The notes under the pieces were generated by a model, which saw nothing but the letters and a program-made list of their open reading frames with translations, made no database searches and was not told the DNA's origin. DNA of 64,000 nt, taken from Trichoplax adhaerens. Its lineage: Eukaryota > Placozoa > Uniplacotomia > Trichoplacea > Trichoplacidae. This document shows, in pieces, positions 1 to 15,713 of the stretch. The stretch is from contig NW_002060945.1 of NCBI RefSeq assembly GCF_000150275.1, forward strand, positions 8,391,650 through 8,455,649, in the 5' to 3' direction. Position 1 is the stretch's first letter. Each line of letters opens with the position of its first letter. The translations under genes were made by a program, and so were the position numbers.

Positions 1-167
1 TAAACGGGTTGCAACTTCGATGCATAGTTTATTTACTGTTGATTTGACGCAATTGTGAGCTATAATCATACATTCTGGATAACTTCCTTTAGTAATTTCC
101 AGGTTTAATAGCTGAATTTAACCCAGTATCATTCTTAAAAGCTATTTACAAACTCATCGGTGCTATC
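1..167. other. 5' flank of METTL5, no gene seen
   Basis: This short stretch precedes the METTL5 start codon. It is AT-rich and I recognise no coding exon, RNA gene or repeat in it. It probably contains the METTL5 promoter and 5' UTR, but no clear TATA box or initiator could be singled out. Confidence 0.4.
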
Positions 168-2571
<2,404 letters not shown>

Positions 2572-2651
2572 GGAAAGCGAGGCCGCGCATACAATCAACG
2601 CATCAGACTGTCCCTTATAAATGTTTATCAAATCGTAAAGAATCTTGTAAC

Positions 2652-5600
2652 TCAACATCTCTCAAATACTTTATACAATTCTTTCAAGTCGGCTATTTTC
2701 AATATTGTTCCATCATCTTGAAACCGCTTAGGCAAGAATAAAGACGACTTAAACGCAGGATACAACAAGTGTTCTACTTTCCATTTCCACATTTTTCGTT
2801 TATCAACTTGCTATATATAAAAATTTTTACATGTGTAATAACTGGATTAGATGTTTGTGATAGTGAAATTGTATCAAAGTATTTACAAATACCTGATTTT
2901 TTTCACTGCATTGCAATAATAAATCATGTCCTTTTCGCATAGCATAAAACCTACTACATTCTATAGCAAAAGTCTTAAAGCAGCTTTCTTCATGGTCCCA
3001 ATTAACCTGATAAAGTTCGTTACAATTATCCGCAACGTCAAGTGAAGTATTACCAGCAAATCCGTGAATAAATACACACCATAGTATAAATAAATACGAC
3101 GCATACTTACTTCAGTAGCCAGTCTTAAAGCAAACATGGGCAATCCTAACAAGTCGGGTTCGTACCCATCCAAAAGCATTGGAAGAGTTTTTATACAGCC
3201 CTTGCAATTTATAATAAAAACATATTTTACAGCATAGACTGTAAAAAGAAAGTACTTCCCTAAGGAAGTAAAATATCTTACTTTATCTATCTCTAAGGAG
3301 AAGTAATCGGTCATCATTTCTCCTTTCATTTGCAAAAATTCAGATACATGTTGAGCAAGGTCCTCTTTCGAACCATCTTCTTCAGTCCAACCTACAGATT
3401 CATTTGTTAATCAATACAACAGTATTTTTTTTGATAATGTGCCTGCCGAATAATAACATCAATCATACCACTGTCTTCACTATCAAGCGCTAACATAGCT
3501 AAATCGTAGAGCGAAGCAGGACTCTGCAATAATTAAACGGTGTTTAAAATTTTGACAAACTCCGTTAAATGTTATCGTAATTATAATTACACATGTACTT
3601 ACACTTAATCGAAACTTTTCAAAATTTCCGAAATTGAAAATAATTGATTGATAGAATAGCTCCTTGCTATGAGGAAAAAATGTATCAATCAGTGAGCCAT
3701 TCTAACGAGCATAAGAAAGGAGAATAAGTATCTAAAAATATCACCTTAAATTGGTAGTATTTCCCAAATATAGACCCGTCTAATTGGAAATGAAATAATA
3801 ACAACAGAATTAGTACAATGATAATCAGTAGGTCGCTGATATGATTTAACTACGGTATATCGTACATTGTAGCTGCATGACAAATAAAATAAAATATTAC
3901 AAATTAGTAATTAAACTATAATTTATAGTCATAATAATTAATAGATAGCAGGATGCAAGACGTATGGTTAAAGTAGTTTCATTAGTTAATTTCGCTTAAT
4001 AAAAATTCTAACTTCGAATTGGAAGGCCGCATGAGATTCAGTGACACACCCAACAAATTGCATTCCCCTAACCATGGCCTGAAGTTCTTCAGCAACATTC
4101 TCTTCCACTGCATTTCTAAGATTCTGTACACTAGTTAGCTTTAACTCCCGCTGCTTAGTTAGTTTTCTATAATGAATGAAAGTCATTAAGTGCAATGATT
4201 TCAGACAGGTGTAATGTACTCAATCATGCTAAAGGGTTTTTGGATTACCTGTTAGAACTACGGGTCTTTTCAGCTGTATGCTTTCTATAATATAATATGT
4301 GTAGACCCATAACACGTTAGCAATTGAAAGAATATCTACAAATGACACAGAGTATACCTCTTCTCTCCCTGTTGAGAATGAATTGCAATATCTTCTGCAA
4401 CCGAATTGTCATCTATTATTACTTCTTCAGGTGCATTAGTTACTTCACTTTCAGTTAGCTTTTCTTTTATTGCTGGTCTTTCTTTCTCTAGTTCATGAGA
4501 ACAACTGCTTGAATGGGAGGTATTTGAGGTAGGATTTTTAGGTTCCAAAAAGATTTCTAATTTTTGGCTGAGATGGTCTGTCCTGACTAACTGATGTGCA
4601 TACGCTTTCTTTTGGCTAATACTGCCGCTTGATATAGGCACTTCAGCATTATCTTGTATGACTTTAGTTTTCGTGGTAGGCCCAGAAGTAGTAGGTAAAA
4701 AGGTCTATATACCCGTATACAATGAAAATTAATCGTTGTAAATATGTATTAAATCGATATCATTCAATCAACATTTAAATAGAAAAACCTGCGCCAAAAA
4801 TGTACGAGAAGAGTTTGCTCCAAGCAGTTTATTCTCAATTACATTCTGTATTGCATCAATGATCTTATCTTCATGGAGAAATTGAACCTACGTTATTAAG
4901 ATTAAGATACAAAGTTGAAAATTTAAGATATCAACTAGGCCATCAGCAATTAAAACCATGTAATACCTCGTGCTTGGTTGGATGCATATTGACATCTACG
5001 TTTCTCGGCGATATCTGAAGACTAAAATGTAATAATTTGGTTACCAAAAACATTAAACCTTACATCATCATTGTTATCGCCAGTAAAATCATTATTGACT
5101 GAGAATACGTACCTTAGGTACAAAAATGGGTGAGTATGTTTTGGAAGGTAAGCTGCATACACATTTTCGATAGCTTTTCTTAAATTACTACACTCAACCA
5201 ATCGATCTAATCAAGTTTACATACGATACTCACTGTTATTGTTGATAATCACATGAAATCATAATTTCCAATAGAGTCTTGATTAGGCTAAGAAGTAGCT
5301 ATGATATACGTTATACAAATGAGCTTAACGTACTATTAAACTAATAGATACTAACGGTTTATAAATAATAAAAAGATACACTTCTTGGCGGAATAGTTTG
5401 CATTGGAGATTAAGCCATTCATTCCAATTCCCAACTTTTTATTTTCAAGAGAAACCTCGAGTAATTCCCTAGCGTATTGAAACATACATTAAAGATAGAA
5501 TCCAATACACCTGCATTAATTTAAGGCTTGCTACTGACAATTTATATATGTACAGCGTATGACACAAAGAGATACATGTATACAATACCTTGCTGTACTA

Positions 5601-8600
5601 GCACCATAGATTGTTCTAATATTATCCAGCCGAGAAGATCCAGAGGTCCTAACAGTTGCATTGCTATCACCGTACTATGAAGAATCATGTTTAGTTGCTT
5701 CATTGTCGAAAAATGATGTTTGGATACTGCATTAAAATCTTATCTCTATAAAAACTTTCGTAATAAAGTGTAACAGGATCTACCTTCTTCAAAATAAATC
5801 CAACGCCTTCTTGGTGAACTGCATATCTAGGATTAAAAAGCAAAATATGAACACTACCATCACCGACTCTTTATATTATAAGACTCAAAGCATGCTTTAA
5901 CAATACCTAGAAATAACCTCTGTAATTTTGTTAAACTCCTCGTTTGGATTCTTAAGAGCCTTTAGCCTCAGTGGTGTATTAAAGAACAAATCTTCTACCT
6001 TTGAAAATGATAAAAATAGTAATCAACAAGCAGTAATTACTATGACAGGAATATTAACCTACATTTATTTGTGTTCCAACATTCCCTGCGCATGGTTTCG
6101 GATCTGCTGATGCATTTGGCTGGCCAGGAACCATTTTACCATCAGCATAGGTTGCTCTAGATAAAGAAAGATTATGGTAATAATAATTAATAATGTAACC
6201 GTGAGAGATATTACACTTTAAATCACTTCATAATGTTACTACCACAAGGAAGGTGTTAGGAGTACTCTCTACTTGTTATATTTTATACACAGACGAGAAA
6301 GCTATGTAAACTGGTAGATCACCAAGCAATCATGAGTTACGCAGATTAGTGCGGAAGTTTTTACGACAAAGTATGGTCTAGACATGCAACTTTAAAATAG
6401 TTACCAACGGCGATTCGCTTTTAAGTCAATAACCAATATATCGATTTAAATTAGCAACCTAAAATCTGCCAGACTAAAGTACTTCTAATGGTTCATATCC
6501 TAACCTTACCTGTATGCACACTTAGAATCTTCAGTTCTAGTCACTATAGCAACATGAGCTACGTGGCTTATGCTGGCCAAAGCCTTAAGTGATGGATATA
6601 AGATATGATTACATATATCTATATTGAATAATTAGTAGTAAGTCATTTACAATTTCCTACAAAATATTCGATGACAGCTTAATGTATATAAAATTAAGTT
6701 CAATAAAAATAGAACAGAAGATATTCACTCATAAGATTTATTCCAATCGATGATTAATAAATCCTTTACATATTGATTTACTTTTCGCGATTTAGTGATA
6801 TTCTATAATCAAAAGGCATCACGAAGAATCTATAATATGCCTGATGTATATCCCAGGCGGAAACACTTCTAGATTCAAGCTTTATGACGTCATCACAATC
6901 TAAAATTTCTCATCTATTACATTAATATCGACATAGCTACTAGCGGATCATTAACTATGCGATAAACGGACACTGCATCATTACGATTACCATTCAAGAT
7001 GGAATCTAACTAGACTGAATGAACATTGTCCCTTCCTGATATGTAGAAAGTTACCTCTCCTCTGAATCCATACGTGACCATTGAGCTTAAATCTTCAAAT
7101 CTTGATAGCTTACTGGTTGTAAATCGTTCACATACGATATCAAGATCTTCTTTCTAAAAAAATTGAATATCTTAAAACTTTAAATGGCCAAGTAATAATC
7201 AATCTTAATGATGCTTATGAAACGATCACTAAAATAGTGCTGTGATAAAATATTTTGATATTTGTGAATTTTTTAAGAGTCAAGGTCTGATAGAATCCAC
7301 GTCATGTATGACTTTGAATTACAGCCATTGTATAGTCGATATTAATATTGTAATGGATTGTACTACATTGTAAGTCTTGTCAGATCATATTTAGTTAAGA
7401 TAATCGTATCATCAAAAGCTAAACATGTATCAGTTTCAGATCGATTTTAATTTTGAAATACAAGAGGGGTTTTAGCCACAATGTACGCTCAACGCTGTAC
7501 CTCTTTCAAAGAATCGTTACTACTTGCTGTTTTATACTATTACCTTAATTCCATGACCATTATCTTGAATTTGAATTAATTTTAAGCCACCAGACTTGAC
7601 AGTTACTTGAATCAAAGTTGCTTTTGCGTCAAGGCTGCCATAATTAAAAAGCGGAACACAAAGCAGGTGTCAGAATTGCAGTACAATAAGTATACTGAAT
7701 AAAGATTTCTCTTGTATTGAATATGTAATAGGACAGTGATACATTCTACACTAAGGTAGGAGTGAAGATTATCCACTCTATATCAATCGTGAGCAGTAAA
7801 GATAATATTTAAGAAATAATGCATCAATTGTGATCATGCTGCGAGAGCGCAAGCACCTCACTTAGCTACGTAAGACTATAGTATAACAAGAGGATTACAA
7901 AGTCACCAGTCGAATTCCAATGTCATTGTTGCGACTAAGAAATGGCGTATTAACTGTGTTGATACTGCAACTGTCTGAATAACCCATTTAGCTATGTTGT
8001 ACGAAACTGATATCAAGAGGATTCATCAGTCGATTACAGAAGACACCACTGCTGCAAAGTATGTATGCAAATGCTTTTATATTTCGTCAACTTGGATATA
8101 AACGTTTTGACATCATTGTCTGTATTGAGCGGTGTACATGGTATAATCCAGCATGAAATTTCTACATGGCAGTCTATGCAATCGCATCATGCATGTAAAA
8201 GTTGCATGCTTCCACCAGTATACGAGCAACACACAGTCTATTACATGTGTAGGTACATCACTGCGTGTAAAATTTAAAAAAATTGAACAACTATGGTGTG
8301 ACAGCACTAGCAAGCAATGGCTGGCTCTCCTGTACTGTAGAGTGTACATACGCCTACTATCATTTGACGAGCTCTACAGGTGATCCATAATGTAATCTAT
8401 TCCAGCATCACTAACCTATTTTCTATCATTTCTTTAATTGCGTTGGCTGGTCTTTGAATAACCTGCGCATAAGAGTAGGAAAGATATTTGATACATTGCA
8501 AGTAAAATGATGGCGGTTTTGTCAGATGGATGATGCCTCGTTAATATTGCATCCATCAAGCTAGTACAGTACTCTACCTCTCCAGCAGCAATTCGGTTGA

Positions 8601-8637
8601 CGACTTTTTCATCTAGTTTTTGAATTTTTCGTTCCAT
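2652..8637 (-). CDS. MLH1: MLH1, MutL-homolog DNA mismatch repair protein
   Basis: Twenty-two exons, from 8637 down to 2652, splice in a consistent phase into 724 residues (human 756): 8578-8637, 8416-8462, 7544-7634, 7055-7153, 6510-6583, 6063-6156, 5907-5998, 5784-5826, 5589-5674, 5356-5468, 5113-5206, 4967-5021, 4789-4887, 4358-4704, 4013-4166, 3745-3779, 3603-3666, 3469-3523, 3282-3391, 3111-3200, 2893-3006, 2652-2810. The N-terminal GHKL ATPase has [18 protein letters not shown] (catalytic Glu31, Mg-binding Asn35), DNGHGI and [16 protein letters not shown]. The variable linker lies mainly in exon 14 (4358-4704). The C-terminal domain ends in FERC, the conserved MLH1 tail that contributes to the endonuclease site of its PMS2-type partner. 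It acts in the nucleus in post-replicative mismatch repair and meiotic crossover resolution. Exon 16 is a 35 nt micro-exon. All phases agree, so the model is firm. Confidence 0.97.
2737..2742 (+). promoter_or_regulatory. Candidate METTL5 polyadenylation signal AATAAA
   Basis: AATAAA lies 166 nt after the METTL5 stop. It falls inside the last coding exon of the oppositely oriented MLH1, so if used the two mRNAs overlap at their 3' ends. A reciprocal AATAAA on the minus strand (plus-strand TTTATT at 2503-2508) sits in the last METTL5 intron and could end MLH1 transcripts. Confidence 0.4.
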
Positions 8638-10300
8638 GTCAGCTAAAATGAATGATCTTACAACTTAGCCTGCTTGTATAGTTTAAAATACGAAAACTAT
8701 TCACAGCGGTAAGCATAAATAGAGACCATCGAATCTTCATCCAGCAGTTAGGCTGCACGAGATGTGTTTTGATGATTATTTTCGCTGTGTTCAATACAAT
8801 GTCAGGGGTAGGTCGATCAGTCACTATGAAGCCCATGTCAAGTCCATTGACTACCGGCTAAGTTTAGTCTTGCTGAGGCCTAGAGTAGTAGCAAGTCTCC
8901 TCGGATGGACGGACTTTCCCTAGCAGATGAGGCCGAAAATATTGAAAAATAATGACTCAGTATGGATCTTCCGTGTCTGTTTTCGAAATCACTCTTATTA
9001 ATTTGAATCGTATTGATGATGTCAATTGACTGCTTCCAAGCAAAGCTTAGTTACAGCTAATAGAATCCAATGTAATATTACTTCATTTAGAAAGAATCAG
9101 TCCATTCAGAAATCGGCTGTCTGCATACTAAAGTATACTAGTGTTCGAAATCAAATGTTTGACCCAATTTGTTGACCAAAGTGGGCTACATGTCTGTCCG
9201 TCCAAAGGAGTTTGCAGTCTACAGTAGGTATTCTTCGCGTAGTCCATGGCTGATACTCACGACAGCCGCTACTATCCAGTATACAGTATCTTTCCACTCA
9301 GTCCATACAGTATACAGGAGGTGTATACGCGGTATTTTGCTTTCAAAGTAACGAATGCCAAAACGATAAGCGCAAAAATGGAAAGTTGAGCTCCAAAAAA
9401 AGTGCGAGGGATCGCGATACTGCAATATTGGAAATATGGAAAGCCTTCAACTGGCGATGTAGCGAGATCAAGAATCTGAGACTTTAAGCTTTCCTTTTAG
9501 TCTACTTTATTGGGAGTCCATGCCAAGCTCGATATAATACACACGTTAACTAGACGTAAGAATTGTGACAACAGATCAGCTCTAGTACGAACATAACTTT
9601 AATAACATATCCTAATGCACGTGAACATTTGTAGCATGAGATCTTAATCTAGTACAGTAGATAAGCCGTAAATAGTATTGTACGATATCTAGGATTCCCA
9701 TCTATGGCGCGTACACTACAAGGTAACAAGCAGTAGTCTACAGGACAGGCGATGTAGACTATTTTCATAATAATTCATTGTAGTCTCTACGTGATTTTTT
9801 TTTTTGGGGGGGGGGGCACACTGTCACTCACAACTAATGTTCAAATGCTACAAAATCATTGCTCTTCTTGCAAGTATTTCATCCTATGCAACGGAAGACG
9901 ATCATTGAAATGAAATGAATTTCATGTTTCAGATCTGCATTCATGCATGGACTACTTGACAATACTGAGAATATTGTAGTACTGGTGTCCATGATTGATG
10001 TTATTTATTTGCGGATATTTGGCGGTAACGAAATGAATGAAATTGATTGGTGGATGTGAAAGCGTTTTATAGCTTGAACAAGACTTCTTTGTTATTCAAA
10101 TTGTACTGGCTATGAAGATCAATGGGTATGATGCAAGTGGTGCAGTTGATGCAAACTCGGCAGCGATGCATTGTGGGATAGTGGCAAGGGTGAGATTCGT
10201 TCTTCCAGTATTTGATGGTTTTTCTTTTGTCTCAGCACTGTAAAAATGGCGTACACGAATTGAAATCATTTATTTCACCAAAATAAATGACACAAGTATG
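8638..10300. other. Upstream region of MLH1, no gene recognised
   Basis: No coding exon is recognisable on either strand. The interval directly upstream of the MLH1 start should contain its promoter. It includes a patch around 9235-9335 with several GTATAC/CAGTATAC-like words, and a homopolymer junction near 9795-9816. Short open frames here lack splice or family support. Confidence 0.4.
9795..9816. repeat. Homopolymer junction T11G11
   Basis: Eleven T are followed directly by eleven G, flanked by GTGA and CACA. Such a run is unusual in this AT-rich window. It may be length-polymorphic or a sequencing-sensitive spot, and the G run could support unusual DNA structure. No gene is attached to it. 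Confidence 0.8.
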
Positions 10301-10429
10301 TTTATGAGAGCTTCTTCTTAGTACACATGACAATTTTGATAAATTTGGTAGTCAAAATGTGGCAAAAGATGAGTGTTGATTTCTGTGAAAGGAAAAGGAA
10401 TGAGGCTGTACAGTTATACAATATAGGCA

Positions 10430-10560
10430 CTGTATCTTTTTATACAGTGCGCACAGTACTGTACACTGTACAGTACAGTCAATCTTAAAGAGTACAGTGC
10501 GTACTGTAGACTGTACTGTAGTGTAGCCTAGTACTGTATACTGTACTGTACAGTATGAAA
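10430..10560. repeat. Self-complementary ACTGTAC/GTACAGT-rich repeat patch
   Basis: About 130 bp consist largely of overlapping copies of ACTGTAC, GTACAGT and GTACTGTA, interrupted by short spacers. Because the words are reverse complements of one another, the segment can fold into many alternative hairpins. Open frames crossing it encode only Thr/Val/Tyr/Cys-rich repeats and are judged artefacts. It could be a decayed microsatellite or the terminal part of a miniature inverted-repeat element; no target-site duplication was identified. Confidence 0.65.
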
Positions 10561-10657
10561 ACAAGGAAGAATGTTGCAGCCGGCACACGGTACGAAGTAC
10601 TGTTGGCGTCGCCTACTGTATGGTCGTAGCGTCGTCCACCTGACTTGCCACAATGTG

Positions 10658-10894
10658 ATTGGCTGACTACCAAACAACAATAAAGCGTTGCGTGACGTGG
10701 AGTTTTAAGTCACGCAGTTCACGTCACCATACCTCATTCTGGATTCTTTTTGGCGCTGTTGAGTTGACTTGCAGGCTTTCGTCATCCATTATCACCACGT
10801 AAGCCAACCACCGATAACATTTTCCTTTTCCAGTACGCAAGGGCGATACACTGCACTGCAGTTGGACGCGAAGAGGTGACGTATTCCGTGACGT
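10658..10894. promoter_or_regulatory. Cluster of CRE-like TGACGT sites with a CCAAT box
   Basis: Four TGACGT words occur within about 200 bp: 10693-10698 (+), 10721-10726 (-), 10877-10882 (+) and 10889-10894 (+). An inverted CCAAT box (ATTGG) is at 10658-10662. The interval is more GC-rich than its surroundings. TGACGT(C/A) is the core recognised by CREB/ATF proteins. The cluster lies between MLH1 (divergent, start at 8637) and CREB (start codon at 15714). It could be a distal promoter with an untranslated CREB exon, or a free-standing enhancer. The motif positions are seen directly; the role is inferred. Confidence 0.45.
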
Positions 10895-11029
10895 AGAAGT
10901 GAAGGCAAAAAGAGAAGAGGCCGATCAGTAAGCTTGAAATAAAATAATAATCAATTGCACTACCGTCGTCACCTAGGCATCCATCCATAGTGTGGAGAAT
11001 TTGTTGATTTGATTTAGCGATGGTTTCTT

Positions 11030-14000
11030 TACCCGAGAACCATCCAGGCGGACAATAGTGTTCAAGGAGCAGGACGAGGGTGCTATTTCGATCCTAATAT
11101 CATTTCATACGCTTGCTTTATCCATCCATGGCGCCTTTTTTTTTTCATCCCAGACCGTTTAGCTTGCTAGAATGATCGATCATTGGGATGGTAGTGGATT
11201 CTTCAACGCCATTCGATCGGTGAGGATGAATCCACTACCAATGAAAACTCTTTTGCGGGCAGCATTCAACGGAGAGAAAAATGGCCCATTTTCTTTCTGC
11301 TTACTACCCAGTGGCCTACTACCGGTGTAGGATAGCCAAGGCAAGCACTCATGTTATGTTCAAACAAGGCTAACTACAGGCCTTGCAATTCAATTGAGCA
11401 TGATGGAGTAAGTCGTGGACAAATGCATGATTGGTCCATACACCATGCTAGCACGGATGGAAATTCAATCAAACGATCCATAGTACAAACCGACAATGGA
11501 GGAGATGATCATATACCTTTGTCAATGAATCAATCCTTCGGGAAACGGCTACCTTGACTCCACCAGTAGGATAGAGGTGGATCGATGACTAACAAAGCGC
11601 TTGGGCCTTTCCATCGGTCATTCATGTCGTTGAAAAATAATGGACCAACGTTGATTTCTTCCATAGACTGCTGTTAAGCATGAAATCCAATCATGTCGAC
11701 GCAGTCGACTATCCAATACCCTTTAAAACAAATACATTCTCCATCAACTTCACCGACTAGACTGTAGTAGGATAGGCAATAGTGTGATGATCGATATCAA
11801 CGCTGTTGGCCTTGTTGTGGACCATTGCCTTACAAACGTTTGATTGTTCCATAGACTATAGGAAATACATTGCAAATGCAATCAAACCATCTATAGTATA
11901 CGTATGCCTACAATGCATTCAAAAATGTTATTATGCCTTTGCTTTGTAAATGAATTGACTCTCGCCTAATGACAAGATATCAATCAAGAATAACTGTATA
12001 TGGGAGGATGCCTCCACTCAGCCAATTGCATTATTAAATGCCATCAAGCATTCTACTACAATCTTGATCAAAGTAGACATAAATTGACAAGTAGATCAAG
12101 CCCCAAAGATTTTTGTCTATAATCTATCCCAAACTGGATGCCATTTTTACTGAGTTTATAGTCCTTGTTCAAATGGAATGAGCTAATGTACTGCAATTGA
12201 CATCAACGTAGACATCAAATTGAAGGTTCCATCAGTTTTTACTTCATTTTTCCAATCGTTACTGAATTCAATAGCATCAACTGCAAATTCCTTCAAACAA
12301 AACAAAATTCAATGTTTATCATGCTCCAAATAGAGTCAATTGCCGATCCCAAAGTTAATTACCAGATTTAGTTTGTTCTTGATAATGAATTTGGACAATG
12401 AACGCGAACCGAATCGTTGTTGTACGATGCCAAAATGAATTACCACATTAATCTATTGTAGGTTGCTAGCAACACTAGATCATGACAGGAAAGGATCACT
12501 ATGTTTATGAATGAATTTGTGTATTAACTTGTGATAGATTCTTTGATGGCTATGCATTAGCCGTTGGGAACGTATTTTAACTTCATTTCTTAATCGATGA
12601 CTGTTGTAGAATTGACCATAGATGGACTCTTTTTGCTGGCCTATGTTATTGACTCCATCTCACTCTCTAATACTGGCATTGACTAGGATAAATTGATACT
12701 AGTAGGAATTTCTCTTTCCATATTCAATACAACTGCCGCGTACTTTTAAATAATAATAATTAATCTAAACTGTAAGTAACCATTCATAACTACCACTGTA
12801 ACTGGACTAGCCTCCTCAAATTACTACCGTACATTCATCCAAGTTCACTGTGTTCTGACCATGAACATACAATCAGTAAATCCAATTTCTAGGTAGTATT
12901 ATCAAAAATGCATGTGTATGTTCAATCTGTCTCAACCACTATCCATTTAATGAACACCAGTAAACAGCGAATGGCAAACACGACTACATGCTTGCTACTA
13001 CGGCTAATGGACGATGTGTAATTTGTAAATTCATTCATTCATTAATTCTATTAATGAAGTCTACTATAAACGTATACTGCAATACTGGCTTATCCTTTAA
13101 AATACATTACTGGAAGTGAACTTCTTCATGATCATCAATGCTAACTCAAACGCATTGCGACTAGACTTGTTGTGTACGCACTTTTTGTCAAGTTTTCTGA
13201 ATACAATCAATAGAAAATCTTCAATAACATGATTAGGACTACAGCATGTAGAAATAGATGAAATCATCGAGGTAAGGAAAAGGGCCTATTTTCTTACCTC
13301 TACAGTTAAAATTGACTTTTTCCCCTAGTAAATTCCTTCGAAAAGTTGTATCTACATGATCCAAGCAAGTTAGTAGTCTATTTTCTCCGCTGTAGTTGGA
13401 TTACAGTGTCACTATAATGTACAACAACAATTTACTCGTCATTCAATTCTACCATCGATCCAATGGATACTACTGTCGATGAGAAGAATAATCCCATACA
13501 GCTCATCATTATCTACTACAAATGGCTGTTATTGATGATATACGCTACTACAGATTTTTTCAAAAGACATTTCTGCCTTTTCTTACCACTAATCACCTAC
13601 GTCAATGCTAACCTATAATCATTCAGCCATTTCATCATTTTCCATACTTTTATAATCATGGAAGTGAACATTTATCAATCACTTTGGATTGGAATCTACT
13701 ATATTCAATTGCTCTGAAAGAGCCAAAGAACACAATCAATCTATCGTTGCCAACGAAATGGATTGATTTTTCCCCCTCTACTTGAAGTATCGTTGACTCC
13801 TCAAGTTTTCAACAGAATAACCGCATGCAATATTTTTTTTATCCTTTTTAATTGATTGATATTCATATGCCGGCAATTCATTCAACTCGGTAATTCATTG
13901 TGACTAGTATAATGGCAATCATGGAACATTTAAACCATTTTTTATTTTTTATTTTGTATGATTGGCCTGTTTACGGTCTCTTTTGCATACATAAATGCAT

Positions 14001-14670
14001 AAGATTGGATCGAGGTCATACCGATTTAGACATGCTTTTTAAGCCAAGAGATAAACAAAATCATCATCATCTTTACTCTTGCAATGACCTTTCTCAACAG
14101 CGTAAGATTTCTAATCTAAATAGATCTACTTTGACAATGAGGATACAGATTATTGGAGACATAAATGCATTATCTTGAATAAACACTACGGAATTGCGTT
14201 AACAGTTCATCGTATTATTTTTTACAGTTTCAAGTTCAAGTTGTTCCACAGTATTCAGTTATTGGATCACTAAAAGGATAATTGCTATGCTTGACAAATA
14301 GTGCGCCTTTCAATGCATGTTGAGATTATGCTATGTGTCCATGCATTAGAATAAGTGCCAAGAAGTTATGTACCAAATACAAAGTCTATCAAGTCAACAA
14401 CTGTTCAATAGCATGGATGAACAATGTCCCTCTTATATTTATTATTAACTGACAAAATTGTCTGTTCTTACTCTTCTAACTTTCACTATTCTCCTATAGA
14501 CTCTGTTACTAAAATTTTATGAACGATATTGGCAAGTTAATGAAGTTATACTCGCTCGATTACATGAACTGAAAAGATTACGTTCATAAATAGAATTGAT
14601 GCCACTACTATTGAATAGGTACACTAAAAAATCGAAATCTCCACTTTAAAATTTCATTCTCGTTACTTGA
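11030..14670. other. Non-coding stretch with weak degenerate repeats
   Basis: No gene is recognised. Several words recur in degraded form, for example TTCCATAGACT near 11660 and again near 11850, and AATCAAACGATC near 11470 against AATCAAACCATC near 11880. This suggests an old, diverged repeat or transposon remnant. Open frames at 11351-11557 and 13900-14178 have no recognisable domain and are not called. Confidence 0.35.
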
Positions 14671-14673
14671 ATG

Positions 14674-14910
14674 GCCTGAATCCTACCTGCAAATACTGTT
14701 CAAATAGCATAATACCACAAAAAAATCATTTCCAGATAGGCTGAGGATGTCTTCTCGTTGAATTTCTGTTGGTGAATAATAGAATGAAGTAATTGCCAGA
14801 GTAGCGTGAATCCTGCATGTAAATACTCTATTTAGATACCACGAAAGATCATTTCCAGATAGGTTATGGATGTCTTCTCGTTGAATTTCTGTTGGTAAAT
14901 AATAGAATGA
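14674..14910. repeat. Two-copy tandem repeat, about 123 bp
   Basis: Two adjacent copies share the words TTTCCAGATAGG, GATGTCTTCTCGTTG and AATTTCTGTTGGT in the same order, at a period of about 123 bp. The copies differ by a few substitutions and a short indel near the start. The repeat lies about 0.8 kb upstream of the CREB start codon and has no coding potential. Confidence 0.8.
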
Positions 14911-15713
14911 ACCAATTAATGTTGTATTCTGTATGAACGCCTATCATGAAATAAAGGGCTGAATTCGAGTCCTAAACAACTTGAGAGAGTACATCATTCT
15001 GGTAACAGCTCCGCCTTCAACATGCTCCATATTTTATTTTTGCCTGATACTATGATAATATTGTATTGTGCGTTTGTAGCATTTAATGTAACAGTGAAAT
15101 AAGATAATTAGTAATGCCTCAGCTATCTAGCATGAAAGTTAAAGCTAATGAATGCATTGTCAAACTGAAGACTTTGTAAATCCAGATCAAAAATTCTACC
15201 CCTCCTATACAACTCGTATACCGTATTATTTGTACCTTATTTTTTTGTAATGCTACATAATCACCTCTACCATGGACTACTACAAGGTTCTCTTCTACTA
15301 GCCCATGCCGCAACATATCAATCAATATCAATTGCAGACATGCTGTATAAACCCCATTGCCAAATGATTGAACTACGTACGGTATTTAACTTACATATCC
15401 AACATTTACTATGGATATCACGAGAGCTTTCTATACTTTAAATGACGAAGTAATTCTCATAACTGCCGTAATTTAAAATCCTTCTTAGACCGAGATTATA
15501 CATATACATATATACTACAGCAACGGTTGCTATTCTTATGTTTCATATCATTCTGTTATTGCCATTTCATAAATTGCTTATAATAGTAAATTCTTGTTGT
15601 AGATGACAGTATGCACTATTCCGAAATCTACAGTACGACGAACTAAAAAAATTAAATTCTATAAAACCTTTAGATTAACTGCAAGTTTCAAGAAACACTA
15701 GCTTAATAATAAC
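14911..15713. other. Proximal upstream region of CREB
   Basis: This 0.8 kb precedes the CREB start codon. No coding exon is recognised. It should contain the 5' UTR or the last untranslated exon boundary of the gene, but no unambiguous TATA box or splice acceptor could be assigned. Confidence 0.35.

Noticed and set aside
4000-4012. Extension of the MLH1 exon past 4013 to a stop (RIFIKRN)
   Set aside because: The donor GTTAGA at 4012 with the 35 nt exon restores the conserved YLGNTTNLS and the reading phase.
10352-10673. Two overlapping minus-strand frames rich in Thr, Val and Tyr
   Set aside because: They are translations of the ACTGTAC repeat patch.
13900-14178. 92-codon plus-strand frame upstream of CREB
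   Set aside because: No domain or splice context. It shares no residues with known CREB N-termini.
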